Shown here: piece after piece, positions 26,128 to 34,537 of the stretch | Position numbering within the stretch: position 1 is the first letter of the stretch | Layout: every line of letters starts with the position of its first letter | Origin: Aeromonas eucrenophila | GTDB lineage: Bacteria; Pseudomonadota; Gammaproteobacteria; Enterobacterales; Aeromonadaceae | Assembly (NCBI RefSeq): GCF_000819865.1 | Contig: NZ_CDDF01000014.1 | Location: 327,007-391,006 of the forward strand | DNA length: 64,000 bases | Direction of reading: 5' to 3' | Notes under the pieces: generated by a model | Told to the model about the DNA's origin: nothing | The model's database searches: none | Seen by the model: the letters and a program-made list of their open reading frames with translations, nothing else | Made by a program: the position numbers and the translations under genes

Positions 26128-26227
26128 TTTAAGGTTACATAAAGCTAAGTTTTGGCTTTCATACCAAAGCATTCCGGGCGGGGATCACCATAATGGCGAC
26201 CACTCATTCCCACTCCAGGTGTCCGCC

Positions 26228-27490
26228 ATGATCCCAGTATCCGCGCTCGGCGCTCTCGCCGCGCTCTCCATCGCCATCTTCCTCATCCTGAAGAAGGTGC
26301 CGCCCGCTTACGGCATGATCGTCGGCGCCCTGGCCGGTGGCCTGATTGGCGGTGCCGATCTGACCCAGACCGTCGCCCTGATGATCGGTGGCGCCCAGGG
26401 GATCACCACCGCCGTGATGCGGATCCTGGCAGCCGGTGTGCTGGCGGGCGTGCTGATCGAATCGGGCGCGGCCACCACCATCGCCGAGACCATAGTCAAG
26501 AAACTCGGTGAGACCCGCGCCCTGCTGGCATTGGCGCTGGCGACCCTGATCCTGACCGCGGTCGGCGTCTTCGTGGACGTGGCCGTCATCACTGTCGCCC
26601 CCATAGCGCTGGCCATTGCGCGCCGCGCCGATCTCTCCAAGGCGGCCATACTGCTGGCGATGATCGGCGGCGGCAAGGCGGGCAACGTCATGTCCCCGAA
26701 CCCGAACGCCATCGCCGCGTCCGACGCCTTCCACCTGCCGCTCACCTCGGTGATGGCGGCTGGCATCATCCCGGGTCTGTTCGGGCTGGTGATGGCCTAC
26801 TGGCTGGCCAAGCGTCTGAACAACAAGGGCAGCAAGGTCGCGGCCGACGAGGTGGTGAGTTTTGACGGCGCCGCCTTGCCTGGTTTCCTGGCCGCCATCA
26901 GTGCCCCCCTGGTCGCCATACTGCTGCTGGCCCTGCGTCCCATCGCCGGCATAGTCGTGGATCCGCTCATCGCCCTGCCTCTCGGTGGCCTGGTCGGTGC
27001 CCTGATGATGGGCAAGTTCAGCAAGGTGAACCAGTTTGCAGTCTCGGGTCTGGCCCGCATGGCGCCGGTTGCCATCATGCTGCTGGGCACCGGTACCCTG
27101 GCGGGCATCATCGCCAACTCCGGCCTCAAGGACGTGCTGATCAGCGGCCTGACCGCCTCCGGCCTGCCTTCCTATCTGCTGGCTCCCATCTCTGGTGCGC
27201 TGATGTCCCTGGCGACCGCCTCGACCACGGCCGGTACCGTAGTGGCATCCAACGTGTTCAGCTCTACCCTGATCGAGCTCGGCATCACCAGCCTCGCAGG
27301 CGCCGCCATGATCCACGCCGGTGCCACCGTATTCGACCACATGCCCCATGGCTCCTTCTTCCATGCCACCGGCGGCAGCGTCCACATGGGCGTGAGCGAG
27401 CGTCTCAAGCTCATCCCTTACGAAACTGCCGTCGGTCTGACCATAGCTGCCGTCTCCACCCTGATGTTTGGCGTGTTCGGTCTCGCCTAA
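26228..27490 (+). CDS. GntP family permease (probably glycerate)
   Basis: The 420-residue protein has about 12 membrane segments and the GntP-family start (LGALAALSIAIFLILKKVPPAYGMIVGALAGGLIGG). It also has GGGKAGNVMSPNPNAIA. The family carries gluconate and related sugar acids. Its place between cdaR and a glycerate kinase, 9 bases before the kinase, argues for glycerate as the substrate. ATG 26228 follows AGGTG; the GTG at 26219 is a minor alternative. Confidence 0.88.
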   Translation: MIPVSALGALAALSIAIFLILKKVPPAYGMIVGALAGGLIGGADLTQTVALMIGGAQGITTAVMRILAAGVLAGVLIESGAATTIAETIVKKLGETRALLALALATLILTAVGVFVDVAVITVAPIALAIARRADLSKAAILLAMIGGGKAGNVMSPNPNAIAASDAFHLPLTSVMAAGIIPGLFGLVMAYWLAKRLNNKGSKVAADEVVSFDGAALPGFLAAISAPLVAILLLALRPIAGIVVDPLIALPLGGLVGALMMGKFSKVNQFAVSGLARMAPVAIMLLGTGTLAGIIANSGLKDVLISGLTASGLPSYLLAPISGALMSLATASTTAGTVVASNVFSSTLIELGITSLAGAAMIHAGATVFDHMPHGSFFHATGGSVHMGVSERLKLIPYETAVGLTIAAVSTLMFGVFGLA

Positions 27491-27499
27491 GGAACTGAT

Positions 27500-28633
27500 A
27501 TGAAAATTGTTATCGCACCGGATTCATTCAAGGAGAGCCTGAGTGCCATGGCGGTGGCCGATGCCATCGAGGCTGGTTTCAAGCAGGTGTTGCCCGACGC
27601 CACCTACGTCAAGCTGCCCATGGCCGATGGCGGCGAGGGCACGGTACAGTCCCTGATCGACGCCACCGGCGGGCGCATCCTGCCGGTGGCGGTGACAGCC
27701 CCGCTCGGCAACAAGGTGCAGGGCTTCGTCGGTCTGCTGGGGGATGGGGAGCGCGCCATCATCGAGATGGCGGCCGCCTCCGGCCTGCACCTGGTGGAGC
27801 CCGAGTTGCGCAACCCGCTGCTCACCTCTACTGTCGGTACCGGCGAGCTGATCCTGGCGGCGCTGGAGATGGGGGTGAAACACCTCATCCTCGGCATCGG
27901 CGGCAGTGCCACCAACGACGGCGGTGCCGGCATGATCCAGGCCCTCGGCGGCAAGCTGCTCAAGAGTGATGGCACCCCCATCGCACTGGGAGGCGGCGGC
28001 CTTGCGGATCTGGCCAGCATCGATCTGAGCGGGCTGGATCCCCGCCTGGCCGGGCTCCACATCGAGGTGGCCTGCGACGTGGACAACCCGCTGTGCGGCC
28101 CCAAGGGTGCCTCCGCCGTGTTCGGTCCGCAGAAGGGGGCGACCCCGGCGATGGTGGCCCAGCTGGATGCCAACCTGGCCCACTACGCTGGCTGCATCGA
28201 GCAGACCCTGGGCCGCCAGGTGAAGGACATTGCCGGTGCCGGCGCCGCCGGTGGCATGGGCGCGGCCCTGGTCGGCCTGCTCGGCGCCGAGCTCAAGCCC
28301 GGCATCCAGATCGTCATAGAAGCGCTGAAGCTGGCAGAGGCGGTGGCGGATGCGGATCTCGTCATCACCGGTGAGGGGCGCATCGACAGCCAGACCATCC
28401 ACGGCAAGACTCCCATCGGGGTGGCCCGCTGTGCCAAGCAGTTTGGCAAGCCGGTGATTGGCATCTCGGGTTGCCTCACCGACGACTACGGTGTGGTGCA
28501 CGAGCACGGTCTGGACGCCGTGTTTGCCGTGGTCAACCGCGCCATGTCCCTGCCGGAGGCGCTGGCGACGGCCACCACCAACCTGCAGCTCACGGCCCGC
28601 AACGTGGCCGCCCTCTATATGCTGCGCAAGTAA
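27500..28633 (+). CDS. garK: Glycerate kinase (GarK/GlxK family)
   Basis: The enzyme phosphorylates D-glycerate to 2-phosphoglycerate for entry into glycolysis. The 377-residue product has the class-II glycerate kinase pattern: [41 protein letters not shown], and [20 protein letters not shown]. It shares an operon with the permease and is followed by a terminator. The paralogue name (garK or glxK) cannot be fixed by sequence alone. Confidence 0.93.
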   Translation: MKIVIAPDSFKESLSAMAVADAIEAGFKQVLPDATYVKLPMADGGEGTVQSLIDATGGRILPVAVTAPLGNKVQGFVGLLGDGERAIIEMAAASGLHLVEPELRNPLLTSTVGTGELILAALEMGVKHLILGIGGSATNDGGAGMIQALGGKLLKSDGTPIALGGGGLADLASIDLSGLDPRLAGLHIEVACDVDNPLCGPKGASAVFGPQKGATPAMVAQLDANLAHYAGCIEQTLGRQVKDIAGAGAAGGMGAALVGLLGAELKPGIQIVIEALKLAEAVADADLVITGEGRIDSQTIHGKTPIGVARCAKQFGKPVIGISGCLTDDYGVVHEHGLDAVFAVVNRAMSLPEALATATTNLQLTARNVAALYMLRK

Positions 28634-28724
28634 TCCCTTCTGGCCGGTGCGAGGCGCCGGCCATCTCCCGTCCCGTGTAGCGGATGTGGTTGGCTGCCTG
28701 GCAGCAAACGCTCTGACGCACCTT

Positions 28725-28747
28725 GCCGATCCTCGATCGGCTTTTTT
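28725..28747 (+). terminator. Glycerate operon terminator
   Basis: GCCGATC (28725-28731) pairs with GATCGGC (28735-28741) around CTC, followed by TTTTTT. Confidence 0.8.
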
Positions 28748-28834
28748 CATTATCCCGCTGTCTTTTATGTGGTTTTTGTATTCTGGCCGAGTGCTTTGCG
28801 GCATAGTGATCCCCCATAGTACGAGGAACAACCC

Positions 28835-29398
28835 ATGATCTTGCTGACCCTGGGGGTAGTGCTATTTACCCTGATCCACCTCTATCCCTGTTTCGCCGCC
28901 CCTCACCGTGCCCGGGTGCGGGATCGCCTGGGGGAGCATCGTTACAAGGGACTCTTCTCGCTGCTGGTGTTCGTCGCCATCGCCTGCATCATCGCCGGCT
29001 GGCGCAGCGCCAGCCCCCTGCCGCTCTACTTCCTGCCCACCTGGGGCCACGCCCTGGTGATGGGGACCATGCCCGTCGCGCTGATCCTGCTCTGCGCAGG
29101 TCAGGGACCCAACCACTTTCGGCGTTGGCTGGTGCATCCCCAGCTCATCGGCACCCTGCTGTGGGCGGGCAGCCATCTGGCGGTGAACAGCGAGGCCCGC
29201 TCCCTGGTGCTGTTCGGCGGCTTGGGGCTTTGGGCACTGGTCAGCATCGTCTGGATTTCGGTGCGTGACTGGCGGCAGAAGCCGCGACCCGAGGCGAACT
29301 GGCAGGGCACCGGGATCTGCGTGGGCGCAGGTCTGGCGCTGACGGCGCTGATGATCTTCTGGGGCCACGGCTGGCTGACCGGGATCCCCTTGCACTGA
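28835..29398 (+). CDS. NnrU family membrane protein
   Basis: The 187-residue product is a five- to six-helix membrane protein of the NnrU family. The family signature is visible as VHPQLIGTLLWAGSHLAVN, with conserved His and Asn residues that may bind a cofactor. NnrU was named for a role in nitric oxide/nitrite metabolism in denitrifiers; here no denitrification genes are adjacent. It lies 59 bases before the glutathione peroxidase gene. Confidence 0.87.
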   Translation: MILLTLGVVLFTLIHLYPCFAAPHRARVRDRLGEHRYKGLFSLLVFVAIACIIAGWRSASPLPLYFLPTWGHALVMGTMPVALILLCAGQGPNHFRRWLVHPQLIGTLLWAGSHLAVNSEARSLVLFGGLGLWALVSIVWISVRDWRQKPRPEANWQGTGICVGAGLALTALMIFWGHGWLTGIPLH

Positions 29399-29457
29399 TC
29401 CCTGAACCAGATGGCGAGTTCTCGCGTATGATGCGAAAAAATTGAGGAGTCACGTCA

Positions 29458-29994
29458 ATGAAATGGTTCAGCCTGTTGTTATTGCTCGGCGCGAGCGCGG
29501 TCTTTGCGGCCTGTCCCGATTACTTCAACCTGGAGCAGCGGGAGCTCAATAGCACCCAGCGCCACAACCTCTGTCAGCTGACCGAAGGCAAGGTGGTGCT
29601 GGTGGTCAACACCGCCTCCTATTGCGGTTATCGCGGCCAGTTCGCCGATCTGGAGCGGCTCTATCAGGGTTACAAGGAACGGGGGCTGATCGTGCTGGGC
29701 TTCCCCTCCAACGACTTCTGGCAGGAGTCCGGGGATGAGGGCAAGACCGCCTCTGTCTGTCGACGCGACTACGGCGTGACCTTCCCCATGTTCAACCGGA
29801 TCGCCGTGCGTGGGGACGATGCCAGCCCGCTCTACAAGGGACTCGCGGCCGCCGCCGGTGGCGATGCGCCTGGCTGGAACTTCCACAAGTACCTGATCGG
29901 CCGTGATGGCAAGCTGATCGCGAGTTACGGTGCCAATCAGAGTCCGGATGCCGATCCGCTGCTGGCAGCGGTGAAACAGGCCCTCGATCGCTAG
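29458..29994 (+). CDS. Exported glutathione peroxidase-like protein, atypical active site
   Basis: The 178-residue protein starts with a signal peptide (MKWFSLLLLLGASAVFAA). It has the peroxidatic motif NTASYCGYRGQF, with Cys56, and the Trp motif WNFHKYLIGRDG, with Trp140 and Asn141. The usual FPCNQF block reads FPSNDF, so the catalytic Gln is replaced by Asp86 and the adjacent Cys by Ser. It should be periplasmic and reduce peroxides; whether it is active, and with which reductant, is open. The next gene is a LysR regulator, which may control it. Confidence 0.85.
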   Translation: MKWFSLLLLLGASAVFAACPDYFNLEQRELNSTQRHNLCQLTEGKVVLVVNTASYCGYRGQFADLERLYQGYKERGLIVLGFPSNDFWQESGDEGKTASVCRRDYGVTFPMFNRIAVRGDDASPLYKGLAAAAGGDAPGWNFHKYLIGRDGKLIASYGANQSPDADPLLAAVKQALDR

Positions 29995-30049
29995 GCCTCG
30001 TCGGGCGGCTCTGGAATAATGGCGGCATCTCCCTCAATCTGGTAACCCC

Positions 30050-31006
30050 GTGCTGCAACGCCTTCCCCAAATGGTGATCTTCGATGCCCTGGTCCGTGAG
30101 CAGGGCATCTCCGCCGCCGCGCGCCGGCTCGGTGTCTCCAAGTCCCACATCAGCAAGCAGCTGGCCCAGCTCGAGACCGAGCTCGGTGCCCAGCTGGTGC
30201 AGCGCACCACCCGCCGCTTCGCCCTGACCGAGCTCGGCCAGGAGTATGCCCGCCACTGCCGCGCCCTGGTGGCGGTAGGGCTGGAGGCGGACTCCATGGT
30301 GGCGGAGCGCCGTGGCAAGGTGAGCGGTGTGCTGCATCTGGGGGTCGGTCAGTCCTTCGGTCGACTGCACGTGATCCCGCGCCTCAAGGCGTTTCAGGAT
30401 CGCTACCCCGGGCTGGAGCTGGAAGTATCATTGTTCGATCACAGAACCAATCTGGTGGATGAGGGGCTGGATCTCTGGATCACCACCTATGAGGACAAGC
30501 CGGAGGCGCTGGTAGGGCAGCGGCTGGCGGACATCCACTTCGTGCTGGTGGCCTCGCCGGACTATCTGCTGAGCCACGGAACCCCGCTGCAGCCCAAGGA
30601 TCTGGCCCAGCACAACTGCATCACCTACCAGAGCCGGGAGCGGCGCTACCACGAGTGGTCGTTCCGCCAGGGCAAGGAGCGCCAGACGGTGCAGGTGGCC
30701 GGCAACTACCGGGTGGATCTGGCGGAGGCGGTGCGAGACGCCGCTCTGGCCGGGCTCGGCATCGCCTATGTCGCCAACTACTTGCTGGACAAGGAGTTGC
30801 AATCAGGACAGCTCATTCCCCTGCTGCCACAGTGGCGGCCGAACCAGAAGATGGCGGTGCACGCCGTCTACGCCAGGCGAGAGCATCTGGATCCCAAAAT
30901 CCGGCTCTTCATCGACTTCCTCAAGGAGAGCTTCAGCCCGGAACCCTACTGGGAGCAGCGGCTCGCCCCCTGGCTCGGCGGCAAATTGTCCGGTGCAGAG
31001 GAATAA
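30050..31006 (+). CDS. LysR family transcriptional regulator
   Basis: The 318-residue product has an N-terminal LysR winged helix, with GISAAARRLGVSKSHISKQLAQLE at about 19-42. A standard effector-binding domain follows from about residue 90 (LHLGVGQSFGRLHVIPRL, LDLWITTYEDKPEALVG). GTG 30050 is taken as start; ATG 30071 is also in frame. The target is unknown; the nearest upstream gene is the exported peroxidase. Confidence 0.88.
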   Translation: MLQRLPQMVIFDALVREQGISAAARRLGVSKSHISKQLAQLETELGAQLVQRTTRRFALTELGQEYARHCRALVAVGLEADSMVAERRGKVSGVLHLGVGQSFGRLHVIPRLKAFQDRYPGLELEVSLFDHRTNLVDEGLDLWITTYEDKPEALVGQRLADIHFVLVASPDYLLSHGTPLQPKDLAQHNCITYQSRERRYHEWSFRQGKERQTVQVAGNYRVDLAEAVRDAALAGLGIAYVANYLLDKELQSGQLIPLLPQWRPNQKMAVHAVYARREHLDPKIRLFIDFLKESFSPEPYWEQRLAPWLGGKLSGAEE

Positions 31007-31082
31007 TCGTTTCCATATACGAACACTGGCTTTCGCCTGATATCAAAATCGAACCAAATCAGCACCTTGGCGCAATCGGTAT

Positions 31083-31100
31083 CGTGAAAACGTTTTTGCT
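31083..31100. promoter_or_regulatory. LacI-family type operator upstream of nupC
   Basis: GTGAAAACGTTTTTGC centres on AAAACGTTTT, the core used by LacI-family repressors such as PurR. It is about 90 bases upstream of nupC. PurR is a natural candidate for a nucleoside permease, but the outer positions fit only partly. Confidence 0.35.
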
Positions 31101-31188
31101 AACAGGTCCGTAACCAAGCGGGCTTGCAGTAACCACGCGGGAGGAGCAGAATCCGCGCCCATCTTTTACCCCACTAGATGGAATCCCT

Positions 31189-32385
31189 ATGATTGCCCTG
31201 CTCGGCATCTTGAGTATCCTGGCGATGGCCGTACTCTGCTCTGATAATCGTCGTCGTATCCCGTTGCGAACAGTCGGCCTGGCCCTCTGTCTGCAAATCC
31301 TCTTCGCCGCGCTGGTGCTCTGGTTGCCCGCCGGTCAGAGCGTGCTGAACGGGGTCAGCGAGAGTGTCAGCAGCGTGATCGGTTACGGTCAGGAGGGGAT
31401 CGCCTTCCTGTTCGGCGATCTGGCCAAGTTCAAGCTGGGCTTCATCTTCGCGTTCAACGTGCTGCCGGTGATCATCTTCTTCTCCGCCCTCATCGCCATC
31501 CTCTATCACATCGGCCTGATGCCCAAGGTGATCGCCCTGCTCGGCGGCGGCCTGCAGAAACTGTTGGGCACCGGCCGGGCCGAGAGCCTCTCCGCCACCG
31601 CCAACATCTTCGTCGGCATGGTGGAGGCGCCGCTGGTGGTCAAGCCTTACCTCTCCAAGATGTCCGATTCCCAGTTCTTCGCGGTGATGAGCTGCGGTTT
31701 GGCCTCGGTGGCCGGCGGTACCCTGGTGGGCTATGCCAGCATCGGGGTCGAGCTGAAATACCTGATAGCGGCGGCCTTCATGTCGGCCCCAGCGGGTCTG
31801 GCCATGGCCAAGATCCTGGTGCCTCCCAGTGCGGATGAGGTGGATCACCACCAGGACGTGGAGATGCCGCGCTCGACCAACGTGATCGAAGCGGCGGCCG
31901 ATGGTGCCATGGCGGGTCTGAACATCGCAGTAGCGGTGGGGGCCACCCTGCTGGCCTTCGTCGGCGTCATCGCCCTGTTCAACGGTCTGATCGGCTGGGC
32001 CGGGGATCTGGTGGGGCTGGAGCTGAGCTTCCAGATCATCCTGGGCTGGCTGTTTGCCCCCGTCTCCTGGCTCATCGGTGTGCCCTGGGATCAGGCTCAG
32101 GCCGCTGGCGCCCTGATCGGCACCAAGATCGTCATCAACGAGTTCGTCGCCTTCATCGCCCTGGTGCAGGATCAGACCCTGGATGCCTCGAGCAAGGCCA
32201 TCGTCACCTTTGCCCTGTGCGGCTTCGCCAACATCTCCTCCATGGCGATCCTGATCGGCGGCCTGGGGGCCATGGTGCCGGAGCGCAAGGCCTTCATCGC
32301 CCGTTACGGCATGCGTGCCATCTTGGCTGGAGTGCTGGCGAACCTGATGAGCGCCTCCCTGGCCGGGCTCTTCCTCGCTCTCTGA
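31189..32385 (+). CDS. nupC: Concentrative nucleoside transporter NupC
   Basis: The 398-residue membrane protein belongs to the CNT family, which imports nucleosides with a cation. Visible family motifs include GLQKLLGTGRAESLSATANIFVGMVEAPLVVKPY and GASIGVELKYL-like ASIGVELKYLIAAAFMSAPAGLAMAKIL. A further motif is GTKIVINEFVAFIAL, near the C-terminus. About nine to ten segments are predicted. It is monocistronic between a LacI-type operator and a terminator. Confidence 0.95.
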   Translation: MIALLGILSILAMAVLCSDNRRRIPLRTVGLALCLQILFAALVLWLPAGQSVLNGVSESVSSVIGYGQEGIAFLFGDLAKFKLGFIFAFNVLPVIIFFSALIAILYHIGLMPKVIALLGGGLQKLLGTGRAESLSATANIFVGMVEAPLVVKPYLSKMSDSQFFAVMSCGLASVAGGTLVGYASIGVELKYLIAAAFMSAPAGLAMAKILVPPSADEVDHHQDVEMPRSTNVIEAAADGAMAGLNIAVAVGATLLAFVGVIALFNGLIGWAGDLVGLELSFQIILGWLFAPVSWLIGVPWDQAQAAGALIGTKIVINEFVAFIALVQDQTLDASSKAIVTFALCGFANISSMAILIGGLGAMVPERKAFIARYGMRAILAGVLANLMSASLAGLFLAL

Positions 32386-32417
32386 TTTGACCCCGAAGCT
32401 AACACCTTCCGGTCAAG

Positions 32418-32439
32418 GCCCGCTTCGGCGGGCTTTTTT
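32418..32439 (+). terminator. nupC terminator
   Basis: GCCCGC (32418-32423) pairs with GCGGGC (32428-32433) around a TTCG tetraloop, with six T after it. Confidence 0.9.
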
Positions 32440-32456
32440 GTGGCCGGACGACAGGC

Positions 32457-32482
32457 AAAAAAAAGCGCCTCTGGGGAGGCGC
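32457..32482 (-). terminator. Terminator for leftward ogt transcription
   Basis: On the minus strand GCGCCTC (32482-32476) pairs with GAGGCGC (32471-32465) around CCCA, followed by eight T (32464-32457). It lies about 330 bases beyond the ogt stop, past the tandem repeats. Confidence 0.75.
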
Positions 32483-32650
32483 GGGGAAAAAGACAGATTG
32501 GAAGCGTCACACGGGTGGTACCTGGATGCAGGATGTTCCGTGCCATCCAAGTATGAAGCCATGATGCCTGTCTCTCTCTGAAGCCCTTCTGAGGCGATTC
32601 TTCATACTGCGTTCATTTTGCTAAACACCCATTGGGCCGGTTTAGTCGCC

Positions 32651-32875
32651 TGATCCTGTTGTCTGGGGGCCAGCTCAACGGCCTGGCCTGACTGGCTCTA
32701 GAGCCAGCAGCCAGTGAGTGTGAAGGGGAGGCCGTTGGCGGCTCTGGGGTCAGCTCAAAGGCCTGATCCGATTGTTCCACAATGAGTTATAAGGGGAGGC
32801 CGTTGGCGGCTATGGGGTCAGCTCAAAGGACTGGTGTGATTGTTCCAGTGCCAGCAGCCAGCGTTTGATGGGCAG
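32651..32875. repeat. Tandem partial copies of the ogt 3' end
   Basis: Three diverged units share CAGCTCAA-GG-CTG...GATTGTTCCA-type sequence. The anchors are at 32671 (unit A), 32751 (unit B) and 32819 (unit C, the real ogt end). Spacings are 80 and 68 bases. Unit A also repeats the ogt segment GCCAGCAGCCAG and the following GGGGAGGCC-like sequence. GGGGAGGCCGTTGGCGGCT occurs twice exactly (from 32725 and 32793). Read on the minus strand, unit B still encodes QAFELTP like the Ogt terminus. This is a repeated duplication of the gene tail outside the current stop codon. Confidence 0.8.
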
Positions 32876-33301
32876 GCCTCCGCCATATCCGATCAGCTCG
32901 CCGCTGCGGCCTATGACCCTGTGACAGGGCACTATGATGCTCAGGGGATTACGGCCGTTGGCGGCGCCCACCGCCCGCATCGCCTTGGGATTGCCGATGG
33001 CCCTGGCGATCTCCAGGTAGCTGGTGGTCTCGCCGTAGGGGATCTCGCACAGGGCCTGCCAGACCGATTGCTGGAAGGGGGTGCCCCGGGCGGCGAGCGG
33101 CAGGTCGAAGCGTTGCAGGCGGCCGGCGAAGTAGGCCTCGAACTGCTCGATAAAGGGGGCCAATGCCGGGTCATCCCGCTGCCACTCCGGCGCCGGCATC
33201 ACGGGCCGCTCACCTCGCACGAACTCCACATAGCGCAGCCCATCCTTGTCGATGGCGACGAGCAGGGGGCCATGGCCGCTGTCACAAAAACTGTATTTCA
33301 T
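32810..33301 (-). CDS. ogt: Methylated-DNA--protein-cysteine methyltransferase Ogt
   Basis: Ogt repairs O6-alkylguanine and O4-alkylthymine by moving the alkyl group to its own Cys. The 163-residue protein has the active site PCHRVIG with Cys126, the helix-turn-helix GETTSYLEIARAIGNPKAMRAVGAANGRNP, and IGYGGGLPIKRWLL. ATG 33301 is chosen with AGGA 9 bases upstream; the ATG three codons earlier lacks spacing. Its last 11 codons lie in the tandem repeat, so the C-terminus (SHQSFELTP) may be variable. arfB lies upstream on the same strand. Confidence 0.95.
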   Translation of the reverse strand: MKYSFCDSGHGPLLVAIDKDGLRYVEFVRGERPVMPAPEWQRDDPALAPFIEQFEAYFAGRLQRFDLPLAARGTPFQQSVWQALCEIPYGETTSYLEIARAIGNPKAMRAVGAANGRNPLSIIVPCHRVIGRSGELIGYGGGLPIKRWLLALEQSHQSFELTP

Positions 33302-33340
33302 CTTCTGCATTCCTTGGTTCGTGCTGGTCGCCAGTGGACC

Positions 33341-33757
33341 TCAGTCCAGCCCGGGTTTGCCACGGGTCGATTTGATCTCCCCCTTGCGCTTCTTGGCGTC
33401 GACCCGTTTGCGCTGGGAGCTGCGGGTCGGCTTGGTGGCGTGACGGGCCTTGGGGCGCCAGGCGGATTTTTTCAGCAGCTCCACCAGACGGGTCATGGCC
33501 TCCTTGCGGTTCATGTCCTGGCTGCGATGGGTCTCGACCCTGATCTGGATGAAGCCGTCGTGCACCCGGCTGTCGGCGAGCTTCTCCAGCCCCTCCTTGT
33601 AGAGATCTGGCAGGCTGGGGGAGTCCCGGTAATCGAAGCGCAACCAGACGGCGGAGTCGGTCTTGTTGACGTGCTGACCCCCGGCACCCTGGGCGCGCAT
33701 GGTCTGGAACTGCAGCTCATGCCAGGGGATGGTCACGCTGTTGGAGATGACTAACAT
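33341..33757 (-). CDS. arfB: Ribosome rescue hydrolase ArfB
   Basis: ArfB (YaeJ) frees ribosomes stalled at mRNA ends by hydrolysing peptidyl-tRNA. The 138-residue product has the release-factor motif RAQGAGGQHVNK (GGQ at 26-28). It ends in the basic tail RKRVDAKKRKGEIKSTRGKPGLD that enters the mRNA channel. Length matches E. coli ArfB (140). It may be transcribed with ogt, 40 bases downstream. Confidence 0.95.
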   Translation of the reverse strand: MLVISNSVTIPWHELQFQTMRAQGAGGQHVNKTDSAVWLRFDYRDSPSLPDLYKEGLEKLADSRVHDGFIQIRVETHRSQDMNRKEAMTRLVELLKKSAWRPKARHATKPTRSSQRKRVDAKKRKGEIKSTRGKPGLD

Positions 33758-33903
33758 GGGGTGATGCTCTCATTTGGTGCATCAAGGGAGTCTGGTGCAG
33801 CTTGGTGCCTCAATATGGGGCGAGATGCGCTTCCTTGGTGATCCTGGGTCCTAATGGCCCAAGGGTTAAAGCCTATCTTTATGAAAATAAACAATAAAAA
33901 TAC

Positions 33904-33920
33904 TTGGCACAAGAATTGAT
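33904..33920 (+). promoter_or_regulatory. Sigma-54 promoter of the P-II gene
   Basis: TTGGCACAAGAATTGAT matches the sigma-54 consensus TTGGCAC-N5-TTGCW at all key positions except the -12 C (A here). It lies 40 bases before the P-II start. NtrC-dependent nitrogen control is therefore likely. Confidence 0.7.
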
Positions 33921-33959
33921 GTCTCTATCCACGACATACCATGGATTGGGAGCAACCAG

Positions 33960-34298
33960 ATGAAGCTGATTACTGCGATTATCAAACCCTTCAAGTTGGA
34001 CGATGTGCGCGAGGCCATCGCCAGCCTGGGGGTCGAGGGCCTGACCGTGTCCGAGGTCAAGGGCTTCGGTCGCCAGAAGGGACACACCGAATTATACCGG
34101 GGAGCCGAGTATCAGGTCGACTTCCTGCCGAAGGTTAAACTGGAGATCGCCACCGCCGACGAGAACGTGGAAGGGGTGATCGAGGCCATCTGCAAGGCGG
34201 CTTATACCGGCAAGATCGGTGATGGTAAGATTTTCGTCTACGACCTGCTGCAGGCGGTCCGCATCCGTACCGGCGAGAGCGACGACGAGGCACTGTGA
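33960..34298 (+). CDS. glnK: Nitrogen regulatory protein P-II (GlnB/GlnK)
   Basis: P-II proteins sense glutamine and 2-oxoglutarate and control glutamine synthetase, NtrB or AmtB. The 112-residue protein has the T-loop YRGAEYQVDFLPK with the uridylylated Tyr51, and KIGDGKIFVYDL. The N-terminus MKLITAIIKPFK and the sigma-54 promoter upstream point to GlnK, but no amtB follows, so GlnB remains possible. Confidence 0.9.
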   Translation: MKLITAIIKPFKLDDVREAIASLGVEGLTVSEVKGFGRQKGHTELYRGAEYQVDFLPKVKLEIATADENVEGVIEAICKAAYTGKIGDGKIFVYDLLQAVRIRTGESDDEAL

Positions 34299-34499
34299 TC
34301 CCTTGTGATCATTCCGCTGTTTGTCGGGGTGAACGGGGACAAGCAGCCTGGCGGATCCAGGCTGGCTGAAATGAGTGATATATCATCGAGGGGCTGGGTG
34401 GGATTCCATCCGGCCTCTTTGTTTGGTCGTTGGTTAAATATGTGATCCTACCTGTGTAAACGACCTTGATACTGTGGTCTCGACTGTGCAGAATGCAAA

Positions 34500-34514
34500 C
34501 GAAAATAGTTATCA
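34500..34514. promoter_or_regulatory. Fur-box-like site upstream of the iron transporter
   Basis: Read on the minus strand, TGATAACTATTTTCG fits the 7-1-7 Fur consensus TGATAAT-n-ATTATCA with three mismatches. It lies 24 bases upstream of the iron-binding protein gene, consistent with iron repression. Confidence 0.45.
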
Positions 34515-34537
34515 CTCGATACGCACACAAGGAATGG

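Larger units (their letters stand above)
32386..32809. other. nupC-ogt intergenic region
   Basis: This 424-base stretch holds the nupC and ogt terminators, then a spaced 9-bp inverted repeat AGTATGAAG/CTTCATACT (32550-32558 and 32600-32608). Degenerate tandem copies of the ogt 3' end follow at 32651-32809. I see no intact gene. Confidence 0.6.
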
